In this document: piece after piece, positions 1 to 14,880 of the stretch | Layout of the letters: the number at the start of each line of letters is the position of its first letter | How positions within the stretch are numbered: position 1 is the stretch's first letter | From: Trileptium ribeirensis | Lineage: Eukaryota; Nematoda; Enoplea; Enoplida; Thoracostomopsidae | Length of the DNA: 64,000 nucleotides | NCBI GenBank assembly: GCA_030248225.1 | Contig: JASANE010012049.1 | Location: forward strand, 25,698-89,697 | Direction: 5' to 3' | Notes under the pieces: generated by a model | Seen by the model: only the letters and a program-made list of their open reading frames with translations | What the model was told of the DNA's origin: nothing | The model's database searches: none | Position numbers and translations under genes: made by a program

Positions 1-300
1 CACATTATCAAACAAAAGTGCAACATATATTGAATTATGTACTTGCGCAAGGTGCATTTGATGCAATTTTTTTGATACAGTGACGCACAATAGTCATACT
101 GTTATTTATTCTCCTTAAAGTACACAATTGAATATATTCCTTACCAGTAAAAGGAAACGTTTGGCACAAATACGGCAAAATATGCTGATAACCCAGAATA
201 TATGTTTTTAACACATTTTGGTTGCGGAGTGTCTTAGAATCACACGTTTGCCGTTGTACGGCACGGCTTTTTATATATAATATAATTTTTAGGTTAATAA
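1..300. other. Unassigned AT-rich sequence
   Basis: Nothing recognisable. The short open frames have no family motifs and no splice-site support. Confidence 0.5.
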
Positions 301-308
301 GCACTACA

Positions 309-830
309 ATATTTATAAAAAACTTTTATCCAAAAAACATGACACATTATTGGTATCTTATGTCGATATTTTGAGTCCTATTGCTGATTCGCTGTTGTTG
401 TTGATAGTAGTTTTGACGATAAAATCCGAGTCTAAAAATTAGACTTCTTCTCGACATGTTAACATTGTATTTGCTTAATATGGTAACCAGCCAAGAATCA
501 AATAATTAAAAATTTGATAAATTCAGACAATAATTCCATAACATTTATAAAAACTTTTATCCAAGAAACATGACACATTATGGGTTTCCTAATGCGCACG
601 TTTTATACTTTATTGCTGATTCGCTGTTGTTGTTGATAGTAGTTTTGACGATAAAATCCGAGTCTAAAAATTAGACTTCTTCTCGACATGTTAACATTGT
701 ATTTGCTTAATATGGTAACCAGCCAAGAAGCAAATAATTTCAAATTTCATAAATTCAGACAATAATTCCAAAGCTATGTCATTACTTTTGCTGCACTACA
801 ACTACGTTTGGAGAATAAAGTCAGAGTCTC
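309..830. repeat. Tandem duplication, about 234-bp unit (two good copies plus a remnant)
   Basis: Copy 1 (about 309-540) and copy 2 (about 543-773) share long identical blocks, including the run from TTGCTGATTCGCTG through the segment ending ATATGGTAACCAGCC. They differ in a short block after GACACATTAT. A weaker third copy appears to follow at about 782-830 (GAATAAAGTCAGAGTCT against GATAAAATCCGAGTCT). No coding potential is apparent. Confidence 0.8.
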
Positions 831-3800
831 AAATTGCGGCCAAAATATTTGTGAGGTAAAGAAAAGCAAACGCAAACTGAAAATAAAGTTCATTGTATCT
901 GCCAAAATTTCTTAGAAGTCGAGACCAATAACCGAGTTTACGCACAATAAAATAAACTACCTATACAGATATGAACATATGTTAGATTGCTTTAGAGAAA
1001 ACACCATAGCGGTTATTGTCTTTGGAACGCGGCCTGAGTTGCTGTTTAGCGTTGATATAGGTCGTGCATATCCACAAGAAAACTCGCTTTATTGCAATGC
1101 TAACTTTGCGTGCAAAATGAAAGTCAGTATTTGCACTAAAAACCTTAAATTGTTACGAGATGAAAAGTTCCGCGTTGTTGTTATTGCCAACGTATTGACC
1201 GTAATGATCTATTCGTCATGCAAAAAACAGTGTACTGATAGGAAAAGAAAGAATGTTGCGCTGATCGGAAAACTATGATTTTAAATGTCTGTAAAATTCT
1301 TTGGTAAAACCATAAATAGGTAGGGACACCACATTGTACCAGATTGCTTTCACATTGAGGCAATGCGTCAGATGCGGAAAGGAGCTCCTGACAGACTTGC
1401 ATGCTTACTATACAACCCGCTAGTTAATCTCACTCAGTCCGTAATTCCAGCACAGATGGAATTCCTCGCAGTTAAGAGTGGGTTGTAGCATAGCTGTGGT
1501 CGCTGACGTTGTTTCTTTAGTCATGTGGCTGTGACAAAAAGTTGACTTTTTAGTGTCTGTTTGAAAGCTAATAAAATCTTGAGGTTTGTCCGCTGCTTGT
1601 CTTAGGTGAATTCATGGTGCTTTCTTTGACTGCTCCCGTTTTTGATGACTATGGTGATATCGCGACGGGTTCAGCAAGTAAGATCTAACGTTACCAACAT
1701 TTATTGGAATAAATATATTTCTAATTTAACACAATGTTACGTATTCTATAATAAGAACTTTTAACTGGATCCGGCGTTACAGGGCGCCATACATCCCAAC
1801 TGCAAATGGCCAGGCAGGTACTAAATAACCTCCCGTAAAATATTAATTTGCAGAAGCAATCATAATTAACACACTTTGCTGTGCAACGACCGAATGATGT
1901 CAACCACGAATTCCTGAGTCCTTGCAGTATATAATGTGAATTTAAGGATGACATATCTTTGTATAAACCTGTTGAAATTTTCTTAAACATACACAGTCTT
2001 TGAGGATTATTTTTGGTACAAATAATTCAGTTTTCGAATATAAGTATGAGCCAGGGAGATTGAGATAAAGTTATCCCTAATGGACAACCACAAACGTTTT
2101 TGGGTTTTACTCCAAAACTGGCACCGTCGCTCATACATTTAACTAATTGTATATAATAAGTACTAATTTTCAAATGCGAATTTTCATGTGAAACAAAATG
2201 AAAACACATAGTATGATGTCGTCGTTTATCAAAAACGCCTCTGATCTCTGGATCACATATACAAATTTGTGATACAGAACATTTTGTTTATTGTGATTTT
2301 GTAATTAGTTGAACAGTTTGAAATCGACAGTGATTGCGTGTTTGGTGATTAATTAAACACAACGAGCTTATTTATAATGTTGATTTGAGTTAAATTATCA
2401 TGACGTTTTAGTTATGAAATTTTGTCATTTTTTGTTTTCATATATAACCTACCTTCAAAACAAGTTATGATACACATAAATATATTGAAAATTATATCTT
2501 GATGAGTGGCTCACAGTAAAATATCGGCTTTTCTAGCAGATACCCTGACATCATATTATGTAGCTGCTTGCCGTCATAAGCAGTTAATTTCTGCGATAAC
2601 ACATGCGTGTAGTCCAGAATAAAAAATGACTTTTTTAAATTAGTTTAAAAATTGTTTGGCCAGATTAACCGGTTCAGCTCGACAAATGAGATAAGAAAAT
2701 ATATATTTTGGTAATATTATGACAAACAATTATTGGATTTATTTGAGTTAGCTACGGTACTCTTGGTACCAACAATTCTCGAAAAAGGTTTTGTACAATC
2801 AATGAATGTCTAATTTTAAATTTACATTTAAATTTTAATATTACGATTTTCCGGTGTGGAATTTTAGGAAAGACCCTAAATAAAAACTATGGTTTTCACT
2901 CATGCTGAACAATTGTAAAAATCACTCGTGGTCTAAACAAATGATTTTAAGGTTTGGCGCAATACACTAGTTGAGAGTGGCGGTTCAGCTGTACTTGCCG
3001 CAAGGTTATGTACGGCAAACGTATGCGCTCCCTGACTTAGATGACTGCATACTGCTAGTGAGATTAAAATCTATTTTACCATTTACCTTCTGTGCGACGC
3101 CCATAGCTGTTTTGCTTCACGAAAGCTCCGTTTCCACGTAAAACATAGTACCATTAGGCTTAAAGATGCAACCTTATCTTGTGAAAGCCTGGTGCTATTA
3201 CTCTGAAGCTTTTCAGTGTTCCGAAAATTGCAATTCTATTTTCCACGACTACAAAGTTTGCAAAATTTTCGGATATCCATTAAATGCTTCTGTTACATTT
3301 TGGCATAAATGTAATACACCGAGATGGTTTTGGATAGTAAAATGCAGCCACGATTTCAGTAGAATTAGGCATCAAAAGGAACACTAAGGGATGCTGTAAT
3401 TGGTGGAACCACCGGTACAAGTTCTGCCGTTTACTCGAACATGCCACGGGTTTCGTTCGCTATTTGTTGTAGTTTTGTTCGTATTTTGATGACTGATGTA
3501 GTTGTAAACTTAAGCCAAACTCATACTGAAACAAATCCAGGTTAAGCTCATCGAAGTATTGCTTTGGCCCAAAGAAGCATCTTTTTATATCAATGAAATT
3601 TCAAGATTCTCCAAAACTAAAATATCCGACGGCTGATATCGATGCCTCACGCCATTAATTACGTAATATAGAAACTGGAAAATGACCTGTAGCTTTTGGC
3701 AATATCTGCTCCGAAAGTAATATTGTAGTTGTACTAAATTTTTGTGTGCTTCTTTTCGCTATAGTTATACTCACTGCAAGTCTAGTTCCGCCATTGTAGC

Positions 3801-5550
3801 CTGGTGTTCTGCTCTTCCAAATGATGCAAAAGAATTCGTGCTGGCGCACCTTGCGGCAAGTACTCCTGCGTAGAACGTGACAGTTGTTTCGCTCTCACCA
3901 CTGTCAATTCTCACCCCTCAAATTTCACTGCAAAAAAATCAGTCGTGGAAAATGCAATTTCGACCATGGTGATGTTTTTAAAGTAATTTCAAATAATAAC
4001 GGTAGTTGCGATTTCGTTGCTTGCTGATATATTTGGGCAAAAAATATGCAAATAGTAATAAAACAAACGTTGCACATAACAACGCTGTGGATCCAGTTGT
4101 TGAACCTTCCTTCGGAAGCGTGGAAGCAAACCAGGAAAGGGAACCGCCATCTCCTCAGCTATGCCTCTGTATTCCCGACCTCTTAATATCTTAACCTCGA
4201 AAGGAATCTTTAAGAGATCGGTTGTTTGTTATTTTTTGCTGTATAATCCAAACTATATTTCGTTTTATCTGTTGTATCTGTTGCTGCAATGTTATATGTG
4301 TGGAAGAACATATTCAAAGTCTAACAGAATCAAACCTATAGACTCATCCTATGTGAAATCTTGTGGGTCATGTCTTCAAACAGCCACGAGTGGTGCACCA
4401 CTGCGGACCTATGGATTCTATGTAAAATCTGGTGTGTCCGGAACCTCAAACCTTTCGGATGGTATGCCGCTGCTTGTAACCAAGAATCGTTTATTTTTAC
4501 TTTGTCAAACAATGACAAAGTAATAACAAACAAAATGGTGTTTTGTCACAAAATTATTATTTTAGACACATATCACCGTCCATATTGCGCCTTTCTTCAA
4601 CGTTCCAAAGAGATCAGATCAATATTATGATAGTTATTATTGTTAGTCTATTTTCATTTTGTATGCAATTATATTCGTAGTCCTCTGTTTGTGGTCTATA
4701 ATTATACTCATTTTCAGTTGTTCAGCTTTCTACAAAACAACAGATAACTACAACAACAATAATAATGATAATAGTAATAATTATAAGAGTCCCATAAGTC
4801 TCGTTTTCTGTCACATCAAAATAGGTGTTGGTAATTTTGGTTCTTATATAAAAGTCGAGTTTGCTAGACTCGTAACCAATAGTAATTTCTCTTGACGTGC
4901 TTATGAATAATTATTACCTCGTGATGTGCTCTTCTGAGTGACATTTTATTCTGTATTATATAAGTTAATAGATCTCTCATGAAAACAAACCCTAATCAGT
5001 GAAATATTAGGCATATAGGTTTCTGATTACTAAATTCATTTATTTTTTACCCGAAATGAAATAATTTTACTCAAATTATCTTTTTCAGTTGAACATACAA
5101 ATCGTGAAGCGTCGGCATGTGAATAAATCTTGACCATAGTCGTCCGAACAAAACATTCTCCGCAGTGTTTGCAGAACCACTTGATTCCTGAACTTTCACC
5201 GTAATACGCAGTATTTTAACGAAATAGTAGTTGCACAGTTTTAATCCTTTGGCCACAACGATGTGCCTATATTAATTGATTGCTGGATTTGGGTAAAAAG
5301 ACACTGAATGTATCAGCTAAGATTGATTTAGAGTAAATATAATTTGAATATCAGTCCGATGTAAAGCTACATGTTTCTAAAACATGTATGGCACTAAAAT
5401 GACACCAAAATTATGACTGCATGATGATCAAACGCTCAATCTATCTTTATGTTCCATTCGAACAATATCAGGACTTGGGTCGAATTATAGTAAAATCAGC
5501 GTAATCAGTTTTCGAGTTAGCGACTTATGGTTACACTAAGGCTTAGACTG
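831..5550. other. Long non-coding AT-rich stretch
   Basis: About 4.7 kb with only short, unrelated open frames on both strands (the longest is about 120 codons at 4161-4523, without recognisable motifs). I see no exon that matches a protein family known to me, no tandem array and no RNA gene. It may be intron or intergenic sequence of an undetected gene. Confidence 0.5.
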
Positions 5551-5559
5551 AGACTTAGT

Positions 5560-5710
5560 AGTGTTGGGCACCGGCCGGATTTTTTGCTAGATGGCTGGCT
5601 GACCGTGGATCGCCCGGCTGTCCGGCGAGCCTGTAAAACGGCCTGCCGGCAAACTGGCAGAAGACAAGCGGTCGCGATAAAACTAGGCAGCCAGCCGAAC
5701 TAGCCGACGC
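5560..5710. other. GC-rich island of CCGGC/GGCTG words in AT-rich surroundings
   Basis: About 150 bp dense in CCGGCC, GGCTGGCTG, CCCGGCTG and GCCTGCCGGC words, unlike the flanks. It resembles internally repetitive GC-rich transposon debris. A related style (GAGCCGAGCC words) is at about 13440-13690. No gene assigned. Confidence 0.4.
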
Positions 5711-8700
5711 TACGTGAAATTTTTGGCTTACTAGATGTAGTGTTAGCATCCACTGTTCCAAAATGATGTTAGCTGATTATTTTGCAATTTGGAAGACCTC
5801 ATCAAGTCTACCAACGGAAACTTATATATCAGGGTCATTGCGCTCATTTACAGATATAATATAATTTATGTCTATTTGATAAACGTTGATACTTGACTGC
5901 ATGTTTGAGCTGTGGGTAATAACCTGGCATTTTCGCATATATGTTTTAATAATTATAACGTTACTCATACTAAGGTGCAACGTCGGTGAATTCTCAACTG
6001 TCGCAAAAATTGGCGCTTAATTAGTGCCCATGGAAGGAATAAAACACGAAATCAAAAGTTGGGAAACCTAAATAGCATATCATGCGTGCTAGCTGTGTAA
6101 TTAAACTAGCCATGCAAGATATGATTCAGCAACTTGTGAAAATTCTTTTGGATCGTAGGATAGCTTTTGCTTGGACATAGCGACACGTAGAAAAGGCTGA
6201 ACAAGGGGGCTATAAGTTTGCTACAAAATACTATTATGACCGGTTCTTTAATATTAAGCTCTTGGTTTAACAGAAGAATTGCTAAGTTTTTTGATTTTAG
6301 TGCATTAAAATCCTAACAGTGTTTAGGAACAACTATGGCCTTAGACAGTTTCTATGACATTTCTGGCAATTACAGAAAGCTGTTCCACTATAGAACAGAC
6401 AGGTGTTTTGTAATTTAAGGTATCAACGTGCTAAAAATACGTCTTCAATCAGGTTAATTACTCTTGAAACTACCCTCAACAAGGTTATATTTTAGTCAGA
6501 CAATTATGTCTAGTGGAAATTGAATAGATATTTAAATAAAATAATAAAATTTATAACTATATAAATAAAATTGCAATAAATAACCACACAAGTCCTAGTT
6601 TACTAATTAAAGTTATGACTAAGATTAGCTAGACGGTTTCTTACCATAAGACTTTTACTTACCTAACTACGATAAATTACTACAAATGGGTTTTATGCGT
6701 CTTGCCAATGATAACTCTACTGGTAATTATTATGATTGTTATCCTGCGAACGAGACCTATTATTTCTGTAGAGGTATTGCTACGATGTTATCCGAAAAAA
6801 CGCTCAGCAGCAATTCAAAAGGCAAATATTAATTAAAAATAGCAATAAAATATAACCTACCTGTCACAAGATTTAAACTAGCTATTATATTTTTCATTTT
6901 ATCATTATAGTACCGCCAAGCTCATGCAAGCTATCATTAAACACAAGTAGACATATTATTTTTGAAAATATGGGCAATATGTATCGATGATTAACTATAT
7001 GCTAGACTTTGACCGCCGTATCATTGATATCATATCTATTTGGCCTGAAAAAAATTTAGCATTGTCGCTTTCATAGTATGTGACCATGTAATTTCCTGAT
7101 TAGTGAACACAATATCAAACTGAAAATTATCTGATTTGGGAAAGATGTGTCTTAAAGTATGCTAGTTAGTGTCTAGCTGATACAATAGTTCAGGTTCGGA
7201 ATATTAGAAAATATCGGGAATGGTACGATTCGGACACATTACATTAGGTTTTACGCGCTTCATTCGAGAAATTTCTTCTTTCGCTTCATTCGCAACTGCT
7301 CCGCGAAATTTTCAACAGTCTCGCGGAATAGTTCATGCGTAAAAAAGTAACATATTAGCGCCAGATTATAGTTGACTTTTAAGCTTTACCAGTGAGCATT
7401 CATTTCGTGACTAATGCATTGCTTTGACACACATGTCAAACACAACCCAGTTGAAGAATGAACGATTTATTCTACCTAGGCTTTGCGCACGTATTAGAGA
7501 GAAATTAGCGAGGAGCCTATTATAGATCAACGGCGACCTTATGTTTCTTTATGTACAATTAATCTCAGCTTATAATTCTAAGATTAACTGCAGCGTACCT
7601 TTTGCATGGCTTAAATTTTAACAGATTAAATCAAAGATTTAGCTACTTTCCGCAGCTTGCACTGATCTGATTAATGTTCATTAGTTTCAGACTACTGCGG
7701 TGCACGTTCGTAATACATAATTTTAGACTTTTAATTTAATGGATCGACAATTTTATTCGTATTGTTGCTGTCTACGTGTAGAATAATTTTATAAGGTTAA
7801 CTATGCGATAGGTTAATTCTTACTTAACCCTTTCAATTCGAAATTAGGCAGACGGGGGAAGTACGGGTGTTATGTGTGCACGCAAACCACTGAGTTATCT
7901 GGGAGATATTGCTCGGTTCCTTAAGGAACCTCACAATGTGAATGAATAACAACGCAAGTTCAACCGTACGACATACGACAAGCTCAGTAAACACAATGAC
8001 TCACAATGTTGGTTTGGTGCATTTAGACCTAGTAAATGCATGAAAAGATTAAACCTCTGATTCTCTGAAACTACAAACTCCCTTATTTAAAACAGCCCAC
8101 ACAAGCCGAGTGTTTTAATTTCGGTATAAATACTAATGAACATCATTGTATAAGTATGTCGCGATAGCATACAATGCTACATCAATGCTGGTGCGTACAA
8201 TTCAATGTTTATCGTTGATGATAACTAAAGTGTTGACTCAACAAACTTTATAACCATACATTGTCACATAATATTCTAGGATCAAAAATGCTTCTTTTAA
8301 TAGGTGTACAGATGTCAATGCTGAGTGTGATTAGAAGGTGTATCAAGAGCCTATCATGAGCACGCGGATAAAGTAATTTTGGAGCATGACGGCTGATATA
8401 TGAACATATCTGTTTATTGTGGTGCATAATGTACTACGTGATAATATCGTTTTTACAGAGGATACTTTCGTGCCAGAAATTTTAATTTACTACGTATGTT
8501 CAACTTGCAAAGACAAAAAGAAAATCAACAAAAATCAAAATTAGAAGCACTTTATCACACATGCTCAAAGAGGATAGAAGGTTACTCTCTTGAGGCGTCG
8601 AACAGTCGCCTCGGTCGAGGGTCCGACCCACCTGACAGGTCGCCCAGTGCCGCAGCGGTTACAGCCTTGGGATCTCGGACCTTGAGCATATATGTAGTTT

Positions 8701-9560
8701 ATAAACGAAGAAGATGATTGCTCAATAAATTTGCAGCAGTGCAATAGATATATTAAACGAAGCCAGCCATCCAAATAGCGGTTAACATGACAGAAAGGTA
8801 CAAGGTTTCCTTCATAAACAAAATATATAAAATAATTTACGCGTAATGACTCCACGTACGTACAACTTGCATTGGCAATACGAAAATTGGAGCAGCTTAC
8901 GTAACAAGATATCTCAATTTTTAATGAATTACGGCTATCACGCATTAAATAAAACCGAAGCCGGTAGTGTGAATAGTCGGTCTGTTTCAATGCTTAAACG
9001 TTTCATTCATAAACGAACAACTCTCATAGTCTGAGTAGAGCCATCCATTTTTCTCTAGATACATGGGCCGATTGCATGCTTGGGGTGTCTGTGTTTTTAA
9101 TATAGTTTCATCGTAAATAGCACTAAAGTATTGATGGAAAAACATTGATGATTGCGTATTTCATTGTGCGCACTCAGTTTTGTCATTTAAAGCTGGTAAT
9201 TTTTCTCCAACACAACGAATGCAAAATCTTTTCAAGGAGAACATTTAATAATTAACGTCTTCTTCAAACTATCTTTCAGGTATTGGCAAAAAATATATCG
9301 AACCACTTCGCATTATATTTAATTCATTGATGAATAAATTAAACGAATATAAATAAATAAATATATGGCTGAACTCGAATATTTTATAAACCATGTCATC
9401 AGTTTTATACAGCAGGTACGATATATTATGAAACAAAATGAGCGTTTTCAATATTTTATTACCCCATCTTCAATTTAATTTCCGTTTCTAATTCATATAG
9501 CTACTACAAAATTATTGCCGTCTACCACGGGTACTGTCATGCCGTTTACGTATTGTACAG
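5711..9560. other. Non-coding stretch, no gene seen
   Basis: About 3.8 kb of AT-rich sequence. Open frames are short and uncorrelated between strands. A GC-richer patch at about 8590-8690 may be a fragment of a dispersed repeat, but it has no clear RNA polymerase III boxes. Nothing else is supportable. Confidence 0.45.
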
Positions 9561-9566
9561 TGGAAT

Positions 9567-11993
9567 TAGGTAGGGTTCAATTTTGTTTTTGTCCTCAGGC
9601 TGGTTCTGGAACATCCGAAACCAAACACACATTCGGTGTACCACTTTACCACTTGTTAGCACTGGGAAGTATAATTATTGACAGGAGTCCATACAGTTTT
9701 TGTTAGTGACTTGTATAATAAAAACGTTAGGGTTCAATTTTGTTTTTGTCTTCAGGCTGGTTTTGGAACATCCGAAACCAAACACACATTCGGTGTACCA
9801 CTTTACCACTTGTTAGCACTGGGAAGTATAATTATTGACAGGAGTCCATACAGTTTTTGTTAGTGACTTGTATAATAAAAACGTTAGGGTTCAATTTTGT
9901 TTTTGTCCCCAGGCTGGTTTTAGAAAATCCGAAACCAAACACACATTCGGTGTACCACTTTACCACTTGTTAGCACTGGGAAGTATAATTATTGACAGGA
10001 GTCCATACAGTTTTTGTTAGTGACTTGTATAATAAAAACGTTAGGGTTCAATTTTGTTTTTGTCCCCAGGCTGGTTTTAGAAAATCCGAAACCAAACACA
10101 CATTCGGTGTACCACTTTACCACTTGTTAGCACTGAGAAGTATAATTATTGACAGGAGTCCATACAGTTTTTGTTAGTGACTTGTATAATAAAAACGTTA
10201 GGGTTCAATTTTGTTTTTGTCCTCAGGCTGGTTTTAGAAAATCCGAAACCAAACACATATTCGGTGTACCACTTTACCACTTGTTAGCACTGGGAAGTAT
10301 AATTATTGACAGGAGTCCATACAGTTTTTGTTAGTGACTTGTATAATAAAAACGTTAGGGTTCAATTTTGTTTTTGTCCTCAGGCTGGTTTTGGAAAATC
10401 CGAAACGAAACACACATTCGGTGTACCACTTTACCACTTGTTAGCACTGAGATGTATAATTATTGACAGGAGTCCATACAGTTTTTGTTAGTGACTTGTA
10501 TAATAAAAACGTTAGGGTTCAATTTTGTTTTTGTCCTCAGGCTGGTTTTCTGGAAAGTGGAAAACGAAACACACATTCGGTGTACCACTTTACCACTTGT
10601 TAGCACTGAGAAGTATAACTATTGACAGAAGTCCATACAGTTTTTGTTAGTGACTTGTATAATAAATACGTTACGGTTCAATTTTGTTTTTGTCTTCAGG
10701 CTGGTTTTGGAACATCCGAAACCAAACACACATTCGGTGTACCACTTTACCACTTGTTAGCACTGGGAAGTATAATTATTGACAGGAGTCCATACAGTTT
10801 TTGTTAGTGACTTGTATAATAAAAACGTTAGGGTTCAATTTTGTTTTTGTCTTCAGGCTGGTTTTGGAACATCCGAAACCAAACACACATTCGGTGTACC
10901 ACTTTACCACTTGTTAGCACTGGGAAGTATAATTATTGACAGGAGTCCATACAGTTTTTGTTAGTGACTTGTATAATAAAAACGTTAGGGTTCAATTTTG
11001 TTTTTGTCCCCAGGCTGGTTTTAGAAAATCCGAAACCAAACACACATTCGGTGTACCACTTTACCACTTGTTAGCACTGGGAAGTATAATTATTGACGAG
11101 GAGTCCATACAGTTTTTGTTAGTGACTTGTATAATAAAAACGTTAGGGTTCAATTTTGTTTTTGTCCCCAGGCTGGTTTTAGAAAATCCGAAACCAAACA
11201 CACATTCGGTGTACCACTTTACCACTTGTTAGCACTGAGAAGTATAATTATTGACAGGAGTCCATACAGTTTTTGTTAGTGACTTGTATAATAAAAACGT
11301 TAGGGTTCAATTTTGTTTTTGTCCTCAGGCTGGTTTTGGAAAATCCGAAATGAAACACACATTCGGTGTACCACTTTACCACTTGTTAGCACTGGGAAGT
11401 ATAATTATTGGCAGGAGTCCATGCAGTTTTTGTTAGTGACTTGTATAATAAAAACGTTAGGGTTCAATTTTGTTTTGTCCTCAGGCTGGTTTTAGAAAAT
11501 CCGAAACCAAACACACATTCGGTGTACCACTTTACCACTTGTTAGCACTGGAAAGTATACTTATTGACAGGACACACATTCGGTGTACCACTTTACCACT
11601 TGTTAGCACTGGAAAGAATACTTATTGACAGGAGTCCATACAGCTTTTGTTAGTGACTTGTATAATAAAAACGTTAGGGTTCAATTTTGTTTTTGTCCCC
11701 AGGCTGGTTTTAGAAAATCCGAAACCAAACACACATTCGGTGTACCACTTTACCACTTGTTAGCACTGAGAAGTATAATTATTGACAGGAGTCCATACAG
11801 TTTTTGTTAGTGACTTGTATAATAAAAACGTTAGGGTTCAATTTTGTTTTTGTCCTCAGGCTGGTTTTGGAAAATCCGAAACCAAACACACATTCGGTGT
11901 ACCACTTTACCACTTGTTAGCACTGGGAAGTATAATTATTGACAGGAGTCCATGCAGTTTTTGTTAGTGACTTGTATAATAAATACGTTAGGA
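9567..11993. repeat. 157-bp satellite array, about 15 units
   Basis: Fifteen head-to-tail units can be counted by the recurring block GGGTTCAATTTTGTTTTTGT. Spacing is 157 bp in almost every interval (near 9728, 9885, 10042 and so on). Each unit contains ACACACATTCGGTGTACCA, TTACCACTTGTTAGCACTG and TTGTTAGTGACTTGTATAAT. The unit length is not a multiple of three and each frame meets a stop, so the repeated roughly 61-codon frames do not make one continuous protein. One unit carries a partial internal duplication (about 11521-11640). Variants occur in an ordered pattern that suggests a higher-order repeat. Confidence 0.97.
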
Positions 11994-14870
11994 TTTCACG
12001 AGAATATCTGCGACTACAAAGGTATTTACTTGGTTATTTTCGTTTTTTACCGTCTTCCCTGAATTTCATAAAAGATAATGTGTAGTTTTTATTTCATAAA
12101 AGGATAGGGGATAGGATAATGGGTATATATCACCTTATTTTACAGCTAGCATTTTGCTTGTAAAGGAATTTACAGAAGACAACATTTTCATACTCCATAT
12201 ATTACGTATTGTTGCTCAGGTACTAGAAGCATAGCACAGTGGCGCTAGGGGAAAATGCGGGAGCCATCTTATGGCGCCCTCTTTTGCTCGGAAAGTAGGG
12301 GTGGGCACAGCCGCCGTCGCACCCTTCTTGCAGTCCCCTCCCTGTCTGATGCTATTATTGCGGTGAAACAATTTTAGGGCTTGTAAAGGAACATAGACGA
12401 TTTGTCCTACTTATAAATTAATTTTGTGTATGTTTGTTATATAAGCACAAAATTAAAACGTAATGTTTGCCTGTAAGTTTTTGCAGCATTGAGAACGAAA
12501 TATGGAATTGTAACTATAGATATCTAGCGTCGTCATGAAATTTACGGGCTCAGAGCAAAACTTCGGCACATGAAGAAATAAATTTCCTATGGAGTGCTAT
12601 ATTTGGACATATATTGCCAATGAGCATTATTTGGTGTTATTCAATTGTTTGCATATATACTCCTTTTATTCTTAAAGTTTTATAATCAGGTCTTAATTGA
12701 TTGTGTTACTATTATGTTAATTTACATATATATACTATTTATATGCTAATTTCTATATTTTCAATTATATACAAGAATATTGAAGGGAATTTAAAAGTTT
12801 GCAGTAGCATGTTATCTCGCGTAGGGTTGCGGAAGTACACGCTTATCAGGTATGTCCGATACGACACAGAAAATCAAATTACCTTCCGAATATGATCGTA
12901 TTATATTGGTGCACACCTTGAAGCAACGTAGTTTTGGTCTCTTGCCTATAAAAATTGTGAGGCTTGCGCTGATGACACGGCCGGTATATATTGTTTAATA
13001 TTGTTACACTGCTCTGCGTGTAATGCATATCGACAGTTAGTAACAGCGATGGAAGTCCTGGTCATATATGTAGCCGGTTCACCGGGTTATGGTGTGTGAC
13101 TCGGTCTGATTCAGAAGCCGACAGCACTCTCCTGTGCACTGTACTAAACATAACAAAGCAACGACTTTTGCTCTGTTCTTTTGCTCTGTTCTTCTGCTTC
13201 TGCTCAGAACCTCCGCAGAAACACACAAAGCTCTGTGACGATGATTCCTTTATAAATTCGCAATAAGAAAAGGCCAGAAAGGCGGAACGTTGATTGAAAA
13301 GTGTTGAGCAGGTTTGTTAGGGACGTTCATGCTTTGTTCGGGCTGTATAGCCCGAAAAACCTTCAAAGCGGCGGAGATCAGAAAATGTTCCGTTTCAGTA
13401 GGAATGAAAAATTAAAGCTCTAAAGTCTCTATAGAGCCCTAGAGCCGAGCCGCCCCCGCCATGTTATCGAAGGAGCCGAGCCAAGCCAGAGCCAAGGAAA
13501 TCTTTGAAACCCCGAGCCTAGCATGTTTGGCATAGGTAAAAGCTAAAACAACTACATAAATTCGTTTGTTGGTTTGTATATGACGTTTTCTCTAATATAT
13601 ATTAGTGAATCACAAACGTTTATTATTAGAACCTTAAGAGCCTATACGAGCCTGGCTTTCTATAGCAACACCGAGCCGAACCGAGCTGGCCATAAACTTT
13701 GAACAGAAGAGTCAAGCTAGAGCTTGAAAACCTGACTGTTTCTAAACTGTATTTTTGACATCAGTTTCATTCAACCTTCAAACTACTCAAGACACAGCCA
13801 AATGACTTACAGTTCACTTGGACACCTACTTTCGTTCATGACTGTAATCTTTGGCTACAACGCTACCGAAAACGCGTTCGTTATCTGTCTGCAATGACAG
13901 TCTGCTAAGCAGATATTCAATTGTTTTCAAAGAACGTTTTTTTACAAATGCACTAATCATGCATAGATTGCTTTGGAATATAGCCCTAACTCTAGGGCAC
14001 TACCGTTTCTGGGTCACCGGGTCGTCGGGTCACTACCATGACCAAATCAGCTGGCCAACGGGTCGTCAAATGGTGATCCGGTTTCATCTCTGGATCGTAA
14101 GACATGTCTACTTAATCATCGGGCACGCTGTGACGACCGTGCGTAAAGCTCGTTACACTGTCTACTTGAGTCCTGTTGTTTTTGGCAATGATTAATTGTA
14201 TATATGTCAAAAATTCATTATGATATAACATATTAACAGATTAACACTCCTTTTGGGTTGAGATAGCGGTGATGTGTCAGGGCAAGCGAATATCACTACT
14301 CAAAACAAAGTTTACAATGGTTATTAAGTTTAATCGCAATGAGCTAAAATATATACGGCAGGCAAAATTTTTGCCAAAGGCGATAAAATAACGGAGGTGT
14401 GCATTCTTGCACCAGCCTGGATCCGCAGAGAGGGCGGTGTGAACCACAGCACCTCGCACGCCGGTCTGCTACTGATATACGGAGATGGGTAGCTGGTTTT
14501 TGGCCATAACAGCGTATGTATACTTGCTTAATATTTGCCTCATTGCCTCATTTGTTATATAGACCAACTGAAACAGTTTTTATATGTTCCCCCGACCAGC
14601 AGTAGAACAGCAGATCCGGCTACTAAATAGCGGCAAGCGTGTTCTCTTTTTCATTTTTTATTTATACATATCATGATAGACTAAAATCCTTTTTGTACAT
14701 TAATACTATATTGTTTTTCTTAAACGAGTAGTTTTCACAGAACTGGTGAGATTCCATTACTATATGTAGAGTTATGGCCGGACATTCAATTAAAAGCACC
14801 CGTGAAATGTGTCACCTAATGAATATTTCGCCTAGTATTCCCCTAACTTCGATTCAATGATTTCCAGATT
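11994..14870. other. Non-coding stretch with GC-rich repeat debris
   Basis: No gene found. A GC-richer patch lies at about 12235-12350, and AGCCGAGCC/GAGCCAAGCC words cluster at about 13436-13690. The open frames at 12701 and 13851 lack family motifs. I regard the region as intergenic or intronic. Confidence 0.45.
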
Positions 14871-14880
14871 ATTTGCTGTG

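Noticed and set aside
9515..11967. Series of nearly identical 61-codon open frames
   Set aside because: They are the 157-bp satellite read in successive frames; the unit is not a multiple of three and each frame ends in the same stop.
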